From Vibrio hannami (GTDB taxonomy: Bacteria; Pseudomonadota; Gammaproteobacteria; Enterobacterales; Vibrionaceae): a stretch of DNA of 64,000 nucleotides. Location of the stretch: contig NZ_JARQZP010000003.1 of NCBI RefSeq assembly GCF_029589055.1, forward strand, positions 1,860,001 to 1,924,000, written 5' to 3'. Both the position numbers and the translations under genes were made by a program. Below, piece by piece: positions 38,195 through 46,024 of the stretch (positions within the stretch are counted from its first letter, which is position 1; every line of letters begins with the position of its first letter). Below the pieces are notes generated by a model. It saw only the letters and a list, made by a program, of their open reading frames with translations, searched no databases and was not told the DNA's origin.

Positions 38195-38569
38195 ATGAAA
38201 GACTTTGAAAAACTAATCGAAATCGCACGCAGAAAATCTTTATTTGATGAAGGTAATGATTGGTCTAATGGATCTGAAACCTATCTTTCTGAAATCAAAA
38301 AAGAAGTTGATGAGGTTGTAGAGGAAGTTCCAAAGTCTCGAGTGTGCTACCTGGAAGATGAACTCGGCGATGTGCTTTGGGATTATCTCAACGCTGTTAT
38401 TGCGCTAGAGAAAGAGCAGGGTGTGCAGCTATCTTCAGTACTAAAACGTGCCAGTCAGAAATATGATGAGCGAGTTTCCGGAATTGAATCAGGCGAATCA
38501 TGGAAAGACGTTAAAACCCGGCAGAAGGTTCGGTTAGAAGAAGAGCAAAAGCTAAAGAGCGCTGAATAA
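38195..38569 (+). CDS. MazG-like nucleotide pyrophosphohydrolase
   Basis: A 124-aa all-alpha NTP pyrophosphatase. The metal-binding signature is visible as EIKKEVDEVVEEV (about 32-44) and EDELGDVLWDYLNAV (about 54-68), the ExxE/ExxD pairs of the MazG fold. It corresponds to one MazG domain, as in short house-cleaning enzymes that hydrolyse non-canonical NTPs to NMP and PPi. It lies 120 bp after nrdD behind a weak terminator and has its own terminator, so it is probably a separate unit. Confidence 0.87.
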   Translation: MKDFEKLIEIARRKSLFDEGNDWSNGSETYLSEIKKEVDEVVEEVPKSRVCYLEDELGDVLWDYLNAVIALEKEQGVQLSSVLKRASQKYDERVSGIESGESWKDVKTRQKVRLEEEQKLKSAE

Positions 38570-38581
38570 ACAGCGCTCTTT
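38554..38581 (+). terminator. Terminator overlapping the MazG-like gene end
   Basis: AAAGAGCGCTG and CAGCGCTCTTT form an 11-bp perfect stem with an AATAAA loop containing the stop codon. It is usable in both directions between the convergent genes. Confidence 0.85.
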
Positions 38582-38601
38582 CTATTATTAGTTTGTCGGT
38601 A

Positions 38602-39000
38602 CTAGTTTGTAGAAACTGCGTTCACAGTAAACGAGTAACCGTAGGCACCGTTGTGGTAGTGGTAATCGGCGTCAGTCAACTTAACTTCAACACCTTGAGA
38701 TTTAGCATATTCAAGGCCAGCAGTACGACCCTTTTTTTCGCTCATAGAGCTTGTTAGTTCTGGCAATGGTGACCATGAAGTATCCATAACCAATACGCGG
38801 TTTGGTTCATCCATAGAAGCGTGAATATTGAAAGTTTCGCCGTTCTCAGTTGTGAACTCTTCAAACTCACTCATGTTGAAGTTCGAATCAGTAATGAAAT
38901 ACTGGATAGTGTGCTTGATTGGAAGCATAACTGATGCCTGAGTAGCAGCAGACCAGATGCTAGATGTTGCGATGACCAGTGCGATAGCTAACTTTTTCAT
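38602..39000 (-). CDS. Hypothetical secreted protein (132 aa)
   Basis: The signal peptide MKKLAIALVIATSSIWSAATQA is cleaved after about residue 22. The mature 110 residues contain IKHTIQYFITDSNFNMSEFEEF, NRVLVMDTSWSPLPELT and a C-terminal DADYHYHNGAYGYSFTVNAV. No cysteine is present. I do not recognise the family. Its promoter is a near copy of the one upstream of the SMR transporter at 58749, so both are predicted to answer to the same regulator. Confidence 0.8.
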   Translation of the reverse strand: MKKLAIALVIATSSIWSAATQASVMLPIKHTIQYFITDSNFNMSEFEEFTTENGETFNIHASMDEPNRVLVMDTSWSPLPELTSSMSEKKGRTAGLEYAKSQGVEVKLTDADYHYHNGAYGYSFTVNAVSTN

Positions 39001-39046
39001 GTTTTTCTTCCTTTGTGCTTAATTCGTTTAAGGTTTTAAGTAGTGC

Positions 39047-39121
39047 CTCTTTGGTATGTGCTTATATTGCGGTATTGGAGTATTTCAAGTGAATTCAATC
39101 GAACTTAGTGTTCAATTGAAA
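39047..39121 (-). promoter_or_regulatory. Duplicated 75-bp promoter/operator module, copy A
   Basis: Read on the minus strand: three TTCNNTTGAA boxes (TTCAATTGAA, then after 7 bp TTCGATTGAA and directly TTCACTTGAA). The -35 TTGAAA (39083-39088) lies inside the last box. A 16-bp spacer, the -10 TATAAG (39061-39066) and CATACCAAAGAG follow. The first 40 bases match copy B at 39 positions, and the GCAATATA and CATACCAAAGAG blocks are also identical. It lies just upstream of the secreted 132-aa gene. Confidence 0.8.
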
Positions 39122-39200
39122 TAGGTAACACGTGGATAGAAGTAACAATCACCTGGTGCTACTATAGCGCCTCACTCTTTTAAATCTTTATGACCCTGTA

Positions 39201-41042
39201 GTGTTAAGCGCGTTTCTTCATCGTAGTCGCCATATCTTTTACTTTATGTGGCACCGTCTCAAAGCTAGTGGTTGGCAGATGCTCGCCAGTTATCTGGTGG
39301 TGCGCGCTACGTTAATCACCTTGTTTATTCCATTAGATATTTGGGTGACCTCAAAGTTAATGAGTGTCTATGGGGTAACGGCAATTGCTAATCAGGAGTT
39401 GCTGTCTTTCTTTTTGTCTCCGGTCGGATTTTTGCTGAGTATTTGGTTTGTCAGCCAGCTCAGTTTTATATTTTTTGTCGAGCACTCGACCATTTCAATT
39501 TTGCTAGCACAGCACGAACTCGGTAAACGCTCCATATTCGATACCGTAGGCCTGATAATCCAGCGCACATGGCGAATGTTTAAAGTGGTTCTGGCGCAGT
39601 CGGTCGGGATCAGTTTATTGCTGGTCAGTATTGTGTGGGTGGGGCGCTGGATATTTGGCATGATGCTTAATGACTGGGACATCAATTATTATTTAACTAA
39701 TCAAACAAGCTCTTTATGGTGGGCTGTTGGTCTGCTGGTACTCGTCACACTACCCGTGGTGCTGCTGGTGCTACGTTACTGGGCGAATTGGTGGCTGGCG
39801 TTGCCATTGAGCTTGTTCCAAAACTGTTCACAATGGTCTCTGTTTCAGCAGGCGCGCCGGTTAAGTCACAGTATTTATTGGCACATCGTGATTGGTCATG
39901 TCGCGTGGCTTTTTCTTCGAATTATGGTTGCGGCCATCTTGTTGGCGAGCTTCTTTATTGCCCTGGAACCCGCACTATTATGGGCCACTTCTGATCCTGA
40001 ACGCTATCCATGGTTAATGGCATCGGGGCTTTTGCTGTTTGCGGTGTCACTTGGGGTTAGCTTTGTTGACCGATTTATCTACGCCAGTTGTCAGTTTTAT
40101 ATACTGCGCTTGCGAACTAAACAACTAAAGCTGGTCAATCAAACTCAGCGACGAGCAGGGCTGAACCAGCAAACACGCTATCCGGCGATCATGACGATAG
40201 CAATCGTGGTGGTGAGCTCCCTGGCTGGTCATGCTGGCTATAGCGACGTGCGTGACTTTGTTACTCGCCTGCAAACTGATGGCTTTGGGTATGTAACCGC
40301 ACACCGAGCTGGCGGATTTGCGCGCGCTGAAAACAGTGAAGCGGGCATAAAATATGCGATTGAGCTAGGCGTTCGAAGCGCCGAAATTGATGTACAGCTG
40401 ACCAAAGATAAACAGATTGTAGTGTTCCACGATCGCGATCTGGGGCGTATGATTGGTGACCCGCTAGTGGTTGAAAATGCTACTTATGCACAGGTTAAGG
40501 AAGCCTACTTAGCGCAAAAGCATCTGCCGCCACCATTGCTCTCCGACCTATTAGATAACTATGCCGACCAGATTGAGTTTAACATAGAGCTCAAACGTTA
40601 TAACAAAAGCTTTGAGCTGGCTGATGCAATCTCACAGTTGCTGCAAAATTACTCCCAGGCGATGGTGCTGTCGAGCTTAGATAGTGAGTTGCTGGCGAAC
40701 GTGATGGCCCAAATGGGCGCAATTAGGCCGCCCATGCTGCGCTTTGCGCTCATATACGCGGCTAGCTTTGGCGAGTCGGAGCTAGAGCGCGATGTCGACA
40801 TGCTCATGGTCAGCGAACAGTGGCTCAATCCATGGAGAATTATCGAGATTCAGCAGCGTCAGCAAGAAGTGCTAGTGTGGACCATTAACAGCGCGGCTAA
40901 CATGGAACGACTATACCTGCTTGGAGTCGACAGCATTATCACTGACGAGCCTGCGCTAGCCAAAGAAGTAAAAGCCAATATCAAAACCATGAACTTTGCT
41001 GATCGAGCGCTGCTAACTTTGCGTCATTGGATGTCGTTGTAA
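39201..41042 (+). CDS. Membrane-anchored glycerophosphodiester phosphodiesterase
   Basis: A protein of up to 613 aa. The N-terminal half (about 1-345) has eight or so membrane helices of the GDPD membrane domain type. The C-terminal GDPD barrel (about 350-590) starts VTAHRAGGFARAENSEAGI and carries SAEIDVQLTKDKQIVVFHD with catalytic His/Glu/Asp, then EFNIELKRY and VWTINSA. It hydrolyses glycerophosphodiesters to glycerol 3-phosphate and an alcohol. The start is uncertain: GTG at 39201, or the ATG at 39246, neither with a clear ribosome binding site. Standalone gene. Confidence 0.87.
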   Translation: MLSAFLHRSRHIFYFMWHRLKASGWQMLASYLVVRATLITLFIPLDIWVTSKLMSVYGVTAIANQELLSFFLSPVGFLLSIWFVSQLSFIFFVEHSTISILLAQHELGKRSIFDTVGLIIQRTWRMFKVVLAQSVGISLLLVSIVWVGRWIFGMMLNDWDINYYLTNQTSSLWWAVGLLVLVTLPVVLLVLRYWANWWLALPLSLFQNCSQWSLFQQARRLSHSIYWHIVIGHVAWLFLRIMVAAILLASFFIALEPALLWATSDPERYPWLMASGLLLFAVSLGVSFVDRFIYASCQFYILRLRTKQLKLVNQTQRRAGLNQQTRYPAIMTIAIVVVSSLAGHAGYSDVRDFVTRLQTDGFGYVTAHRAGGFARAENSEAGIKYAIELGVRSAEIDVQLTKDKQIVVFHDRDLGRMIGDPLVVENATYAQVKEAYLAQKHLPPPLLSDLLDNYADQIEFNIELKRYNKSFELADAISQLLQNYSQAMVLSSLDSELLANVMAQMGAIRPPMLRFALIYAASFGESELERDVDMLMVSEQWLNPWRIIEIQQRQQEVLVWTINSAANMERLYLLGVDSIITDEPALAKEVKANIKTMNFADRALLTLRHWMSL

Positions 41043-41072
41043 GGCGAGAGTGATAACCAGATAGCTTTTGGT

Positions 41073-41483
41073 CTATACCTCCCGATCTTTCATCATCGCC
41101 AGCAAATCCTTAATCAAATTCTCCCTGTCATTTTTAGCTCTTTCTACTACCTCAGGGTGGGTATTAGTCACTGGCTCATAAGTACTACTCCAAATCATCA
41201 TTTCTAACATGATCGGCATCATATCTAGCCCCGCCTGAGTGAGCCGATAAACCTTGCGTCGTTTATCCCTTTTGTCCGGTTCTTTGCTGATCAAGCCATC
41301 TAGTTCTAAACGTTCCAATCGGTTGGAGAGAATGTTTGTCGCCATTTTCTCATCGGAAGTCTGGAGTTCAGAGTAGGTACATTTACCAAAAAACGTTAAA
41401 TCCCTCAGGATAAGCAAGCTCCACTTATCACCTACAAGATCGAGAACATTTGAAATTGGGCAGTTAGATCGTTTCGGCATCAT
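41073..41483 (-). CDS. HxlR-family transcriptional regulator
   Basis: A 136-aa winged-helix regulator beginning MMPKRSNCPISNVLDLVGDKW with Cys8, typical of HxlR proteins in which this cysteine can sense electrophiles or oxidants. The HTH reads ILRDLTFFGKCTYSELQ, then ILSNRLERLELDGLI and KVYRLTQAG. I start at 41483, preceded by AAGGAA. The frame continues to 41717, but that part overlaps the divergent gene. It probably represses the divergent NTF2-like gene and itself through the palindromes in between. Confidence 0.9.
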   Translation of the reverse strand: MMPKRSNCPISNVLDLVGDKWSLLILRDLTFFGKCTYSELQTSDEKMATNILSNRLERLELDGLISKEPDKRDKRRKVYRLTQAGLDMMPIMLEMMIWSSTYEPVTNTHPEVVERAKNDRENLIKDLLAMMKDREV

Positions 41484-41518
41484 AGTTTTCCTTTCGAAAC
41501 AGCGTTCCTCATTGTATT

Positions 41519-41566
41519 TAACTTGCATACTGCAAGCAAATATATTAACTTGCAATTTGCAAGTTA
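41519..41566. promoter_or_regulatory. Two palindromic operators between HxlR and NTF2-like genes
   Basis: A perfect palindrome AACTTGCAATTTGCAAGTT (41547-41565, extendable by one base on each side) lies next to a related site TTGCA-tac-TGCAA (41523-41535). Centres are 27 bp apart. Both lie in the divergent promoter region and are the expected target of the HxlR dimer. Confidence 0.75.
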
Positions 41567-41603
41567 TATTAATGAGTATCTTCTGGCTGATTAGGAAAAT
41601 GAC

Positions 41604-42083
41604 ATGGAAAGACCAATTATTAATTTCGAATCTCTCAGCAAGCCACACTGGAGTGAAGCAGATCAGAGTAATGCGAAAGCAGTTGTGAAGTTTGTACAGC
41701 TGATCATGAACGACCATAACTTTGACGAGATTCTTAACCGATTTTCAGGACAAACCTATACACAACACAACCGAACGATTCCGGATGGTATCGAAGGGGT
41801 CGTGAAAACGGTTAGCGCTTTAGTTAAGACCTCCCCTGAATTTAGCTACGACGTGAAGCATATTTTTGTTGATGGGGAACACGTGATTTTGCACTCTCAC
41901 GCTACTTTAAAAGCAAAGCACCGAGGTGACGAGTCTCAAGGGATGAACATCATCGACACCTGGCGTCTAGATCAAGGCAAGTTAGTTGAGCACTGGGATT
42001 CAGTTGAAGGTATTAGCTTCTCAATGCGTTTGTACTCTCTGCTCACTGGTGGACAGAGAAAAAACTCGAATAGTATTTTTTAA
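41604..42083 (+). CDS. SnoaL/NTF2-like protein
   Basis: A 159-aa protein with the SnoaL-like alpha-beta cone fold. FSGQTYTQHNRTIPDGIEGVVK (about 46-67) and HVILHSHATLKAKHRG, ending in WRLDQGKLVEHWDSVEGI (about 116-133), match the group often annotated as predicted SnoaL-like aldol-condensation enzymes. No enzymatic activity can be assigned. It is divergent from an HxlR regulator with shared operators, so it is probably induced by the stress that HxlR senses. Confidence 0.85.
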   Translation: MERPIINFESLSKPHWSEADQSNAKAVVKFVQLIMNDHNFDEILNRFSGQTYTQHNRTIPDGIEGVVKTVSALVKTSPEFSYDVKHIFVDGEHVILHSHATLKAKHRGDESQGMNIIDTWRLDQGKLVEHWDSVEGISFSMRLYSLLTGGQRKNSNSIF

Positions 42084-42101
42084 TAAGAGCGAAAAACAAC
42101 C

Positions 42102-43805
42102 ATGAATCCAATTGTTATTGCATCAGTGTTGTTATCGTTGTTATTAGCAGCCTGTATGCCAAATGATACAGATGAAACAGGCACCACTGATCAAGAGTCA
42201 CAAACAAACCAACTGCTCAACCTGAGTATTACGGGGTTAGAGTACGCAACGGAAACTCAATCGGGAACACTGTCAAACGGTGATTACCAGTATATCGAAG
42301 GAGAAACTGTTGTTATTTCTTTACTGGGAAAAGAGCTTGCAGAATTCGATGCGAGCCAGGGTTTAGTATTAGCTGATTTCCCGGATAATGAACAAGACCT
42401 GGGCACAGCATTCTTTGATGGCCAAGGATTCGAAAGCTTTCAGGAATTGGCTAATCTGATTCAATTATTGGCCAACCTCGACAACGACGGCGTTTTAGAT
42501 AATGGCATAGATGTTTCGTCGTACTCCGGGCAAAGCCTTGTGACCACAGATATCGATTTAAACGTTTCTCCAGATATTTTTTATGAGGAAACACTCATTG
42601 AGTTAGCTAATGAGCTATCTACGACCAGGTCAGTGACGCCCATGGTATCTATTGCTTATCTGTATGATATCGCTGAACAAGAGATGACGTACTATCAACT
42701 GGATACCCTGGTAACCGATACTGGCAATGACAGTACGGTAGATCAGTCCTCCACATATTTCTATTCAGCCAAAGGCTACAAAGAACAGGTGTCTGTTGCT
42801 GATGATCAAGATATTGTGACGAATGAGTATGTCTACGAGTACGATGATATGGGACGATTGCTGGCATTGCGTTATCCCAAATACAACTCTTCTGGAAGCC
42901 GTACATTTGAAAGAGGGTATACCTACGTTTTTAATCTGTTAGGTCAGGTTGAATCGAAAACTTCCTATTACGACTATAACGGAGATGGGGCACCTGATTC
43001 GGCAAGTACGGAACACTATGACTATAACTCAAAGGGGTGGTTAGAAGTCGAAACCCAGGATCGCTCTAATGGTGATACTGTCATACAAACCCACACGTAT
43101 AACAATGACGGTACAGTAAAAACCATCCATGAACTCGAATACGACGACGAAGATGTTCTTGATTCGCAAGAGCTTATTACCTACACATATAACTCTGCAG
43201 GATTAGTCACTGAAAAGAGAACAGACAAAGATATCGATGCAGACGATACCTATGACTACTATGATCTCGAAATAAAAACCTACAATAGCAATAACGATGT
43301 TCTTAGCTCAAGCGATGCAACTTACACAAGTGGGGATGATTTAGAATCCGAATCGTTACAAGTAAACGTGTATAACGATAGCGGCCACCAGACTGAATAT
43401 AGCTACTGGAATGATTACGATGGTGACAATATCGTCAACTATCGTTCTCAGGAAACCTACTCTTTAAATGAGGAGGGGGAGACAACAGACAGTCTTCAAA
43501 AAGTCTATCAGGATGGTGTCACTCTCAGTAGCACCCGCCGTTACGTATTCCATACACCGAGCCTTGGGTTTCAAGGAGAATATACCCGCTATGACGATGA
43601 CGATGCTGACGGTTCTGAGGATAGCAGCCGCTACCAGCTAACCAGTTATGATGACACTGGTTCCCGTATTAGTGAGATCATCAATCGAGACGATGATGAC
43701 AATGATGGTACAGTCGATTCGGAAGACCTGAAAACATACAATTATGATGTAGCCATTAATGGTGTAGGTGCGTTTCTGACCAACGTGTATGCCAGTCGTA
43801 ACTAG
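42102..43805 (+). CDS. Lipoprotein with RHS/YD-like and Asp-rich repeats
   Basis: A 567-aa lipoprotein: MNPIVIASVLLSLLLAAC gives a lipobox with Cys18. Residues about 200-560 hold repeated tyrosine-rich strands such as YVYEYDDMGRLLALRYPKY, EHYDYNSKGWLEVETQD and YTYNSAGLVTEKRTD, like YD/RHS repeats. They alternate with Asp/Asn clusters (YDYNGDGAPDS, DDDADGSEDS, DDDDNDGTVDS) that resemble calcium-binding loops. It has no RHS core or toxin tip. A surface or periplasmic beta-structure is likely. It lies 18 bp after the NTF2-like gene and may be cotranscribed. Confidence 0.8.
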   Translation: MNPIVIASVLLSLLLAACMPNDTDETGTTDQESQTNQLLNLSITGLEYATETQSGTLSNGDYQYIEGETVVISLLGKELAEFDASQGLVLADFPDNEQDLGTAFFDGQGFESFQELANLIQLLANLDNDGVLDNGIDVSSYSGQSLVTTDIDLNVSPDIFYEETLIELANELSTTRSVTPMVSIAYLYDIAEQEMTYYQLDTLVTDTGNDSTVDQSSTYFYSAKGYKEQVSVADDQDIVTNEYVYEYDDMGRLLALRYPKYNSSGSRTFERGYTYVFNLLGQVESKTSYYDYNGDGAPDSASTEHYDYNSKGWLEVETQDRSNGDTVIQTHTYNNDGTVKTIHELEYDDEDVLDSQELITYTYNSAGLVTEKRTDKDIDADDTYDYYDLEIKTYNSNNDVLSSSDATYTSGDDLESESLQVNVYNDSGHQTEYSYWNDYDGDNIVNYRSQETYSLNEEGETTDSLQKVYQDGVTLSSTRRYVFHTPSLGFQGEYTRYDDDDADGSEDSSRYQLTSYDDTGSRISEIINRDDDDNDGTVDSEDLKTYNYDVAINGVGAFLTNVYASRN

Positions 43806-43860
43806 TTACTCAGGTAAGTTCTCTCCACCGTCATCCATCCTGGCAGGACGCTTCCAATAG

Positions 43861-44412
43861 TTATATTGAGGCGTCCAATCGGCAGGAGCTCATACCTGCT
43901 AATCCGAGCAAGCTCCACATAGAGCAATAGAGGTCTCCCGGACCAAATATACATGAGCTTCTCCTGTATATCCGATCACCTTCTTTCTCATACACAACGG
44001 CACCGGGCATGTTGTTTTCTCCCTGAAGTACAGATTGCTCTTTTATGTACTCCCCACCTTCATGAGAAGCCATATTGAAACGCCATCCTCTTGAGTTCGC
44101 AAACTGTCGCTGTATCTCTGGGGTATCTTTTGATACTAAAACAACAGACATGGTGGACTCTAAATGAGGGATAAAGCCGTTAAACCCATCAGCCCAAAGT
44201 GTGCAGTATCGGCAACCTTGCCCCATATTGTGGATAACCAGAAGCTTGTCCCTGTTATCAAATAGCTCAAGTAGAGACACGTCACCATTGAGAGCGTTGA
44301 AGCTATAATTTCGAACTTCTTCTCTGTCGGGGTTGTGTTTACGTAGATCGACAAGCTTTTTGTTTAGCTCGTAAATTTGTTGTTCGAGTTCCTGAACTTC
44401 TGAGTTTGCCAT
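43861..44412 (-). CDS. DUF899 thioredoxin-like protein
   Basis: A 183-aa protein of the DUF899 family (AhpC/Trx-like). An N-terminal helical coil (VQELEQQIYELNKKLVDLRK) is followed by VSLLELFDNRDKLLVIHNMGQGCRYCTLWADGF, in which CRYC replaces the thioredoxin CxxC. IFGPGDLYCSMWSLLGLAG follows near the end. Its function is not established. A redox role is inferred from the fold. I start at 44412, preceded by GAGGG, not at the GTG at 44427. Confidence 0.85.
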   Translation of the reverse strand: MANSEVQELEQQIYELNKKLVDLRKHNPDREEVRNYSFNALNGDVSLLELFDNRDKLLVIHNMGQGCRYCTLWADGFNGFIPHLESTMSVVLVSKDTPEIQRQFANSRGWRFNMASHEGGEYIKEQSVLQGENNMPGAVVYEKEGDRIYRRSSCIFGPGDLYCSMWSLLGLAGMSSCRLDASI

Positions 44413-44554
44413 AATGACTACCCTCACGTCTGTTGATTAACGGATCAGATGAAATAAGCCTAGTCAGTATGGTGATGATTGCCAGCGTTGGCGTAAAGAT
44501 TATGTGGTGAAGAATCTGAGTGAGCTTCTTTGACCGTGAAATCAGAACAAAAAA

Positions 44555-44582
44555 GCCTCACTCCAAGGAGTGAGGCAAAAAA
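44555..44582. terminator. Terminator after the GH4 gene
   Basis: GCCTCACTC and GAGTGAGGC with a CAAG loop are flanked by A tracts on the left and right, so T tracts follow in both directions. Confidence 0.85.
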
Positions 44583-44609
44583 TCGAGTTTGAATTAGTCG
44601 TTTATAAGA

Positions 44610-45935
44610 TTACTTAAGTTCTGGCCAGTAACCTTTGTTTGCTTCGATAAGTGCATCAAGGACTTTACGAGCTTTTTTCGCATCAACCACAGTGCGGTTA
44701 AGCGTTAGCGCCTGAAGTGCTTTGGTATAAGAACCTTCAAACCATGCTTCTACAGTTAGACGCTCGTAAGCAAACTGCTGCTCGATCATGCCTTTGTAGA
44801 AGGTTGGGATCTTACCAACACCGTATGGGCGAGGGCCGTTGAAGCCTAGCTCAGCAGTTACCTCAACCATAACATCGTCATCAAGGTTGGCTACAAGGCC
44901 GTTGTTTTCAAGGATAACAACAAACTTACGCTTCTGGTTAAATGCGATAGACTCTGCCACCTCAACAATCATGTCGCCGTGTGCATCGTTGTGTACAACT
45001 GTAGAGTTCTGAGTTGTACCATCGATAACTGCCTGACGACACTCGTCAAATACACGCTTCTCACGGCCATCCATAACTTCGTTTGCACGAGTGTACTCAG
45101 GATCAAGCTTAGAAAGTTTGTACTCTGGGTACAGGTAGTACTGAAGGTACGTGTTTGGCAGGTAATCCGGGAAGTCACGAAGCATGTCAGCAACGGCTGC
45201 GTATGTGTCTAACCAGGACTGATCGCGCTGCTCAGCATCAACTGGCATGAAGCCGTTTTCAGCGATATATGCTTTTAGCTTAGGTGCAAGATCTTCGCCT
45301 TCCTGGTTGTACAGATGAGTGAACCAACCGAAGTGGTTTAGGCCGAAGTATACTGGATCGAACTCATCAGGGTTTACATCCAGAAGACGACCGTATGAAC
45401 GAAGTAGGTTCACTGGCTGGTCACAGATGTTAAGAATACGCTCATCCTGAGGGAAACGTTTCTTAAGTGCATCTGCCACGATTGCAGCCGGGTTAGTGTA
45501 GTTAAGGATCCATGCTTGTGGAGCGCGAGCACGTACATCTTCAACCATCTCTACCATGTCACCGATAGAACGCATACCGTATGCGAAGCCACCAGGACCA
45601 CACGTTTCCTGACCGATTACACCGTGAGCCAGAGGAACCTTCTCATCTTTCTCACGCATCTCATAACCACCAGTACGCATCTGGCAAAGAACGAAATCCA
45701 TATCTTTATATGCAACGTCTTTGTCCGTTGTATATTCGAATTCCAGTTCTGGGTACTCTTCAGAGAAAAGCAGTTTAGCGTACTCACCGATCACTTCCTG
45801 ACGGCCAGCGTTTACATCAAACATTACCAGGCGCTTAAGAGGGAAAGATTCCTTACGCTTACAAAGCGCTTTAAGCAGGCCAGGAGTCCAGGTTGAACCA
45901 CCGCCAACCAATACGATATTAAAAGCTTTAGTCAT
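44610..45935 (-). CDS. 6-phospho-alpha-glucosidase, glycoside hydrolase family 4
   Basis: A 441-aa NAD- and Mn-dependent hydrolase that splits phosphorylated disaccharides imported by the PTS. The NAD-binding motif is IVLVGGGSTWTPGLLKAL (residues 7-24). The metal and catalytic region includes NICDQPVNLLRSYG (Cys about 172) and FGLNHFGWF (His about 200). GH4 alpha-type enzymes carry a CD-x-P motif here whereas beta types carry CN-x-P, so CDQP points to maltose-6-phosphate-type substrates. It lies 90 bp downstream of the alpha-glucoside PTS gene in the same operon. Confidence 0.92.
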   Translation of the reverse strand: MTKAFNIVLVGGGSTWTPGLLKALCKRKESFPLKRLVMFDVNAGRQEVIGEYAKLLFSEEYPELEFEYTTDKDVAYKDMDFVLCQMRTGGYEMREKDEKVPLAHGVIGQETCGPGGFAYGMRSIGDMVEMVEDVRARAPQAWILNYTNPAAIVADALKKRFPQDERILNICDQPVNLLRSYGRLLDVNPDEFDPVYFGLNHFGWFTHLYNQEGEDLAPKLKAYIAENGFMPVDAEQRDQSWLDTYAAVADMLRDFPDYLPNTYLQYYLYPEYKLSKLDPEYTRANEVMDGREKRVFDECRQAVIDGTTQNSTVVHNDAHGDMIVEVAESIAFNQKRKFVVILENNGLVANLDDDVMVEVTAELGFNGPRPYGVGKIPTFYKGMIEQQFAYERLTVEAWFEGSYTKALQALTLNRTVVDAKKARKVLDALIEANKGYWPELK

Positions 45936-46024
45936 GATTACATCTCACTTAACAAATTTGATTGCGGACCCCGGAATAGCCGGGGTCAAATATTTAACAG
46001 AGTAGGGGGAAATAAGAGTCCGTA

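Noticed and set aside
41484..41717. An N-terminal extension of the HxlR protein
   Set aside because: It would overlap the divergent NTF2-like gene and both operators. HxlR proteins start just before the conserved Cys as at 41483.
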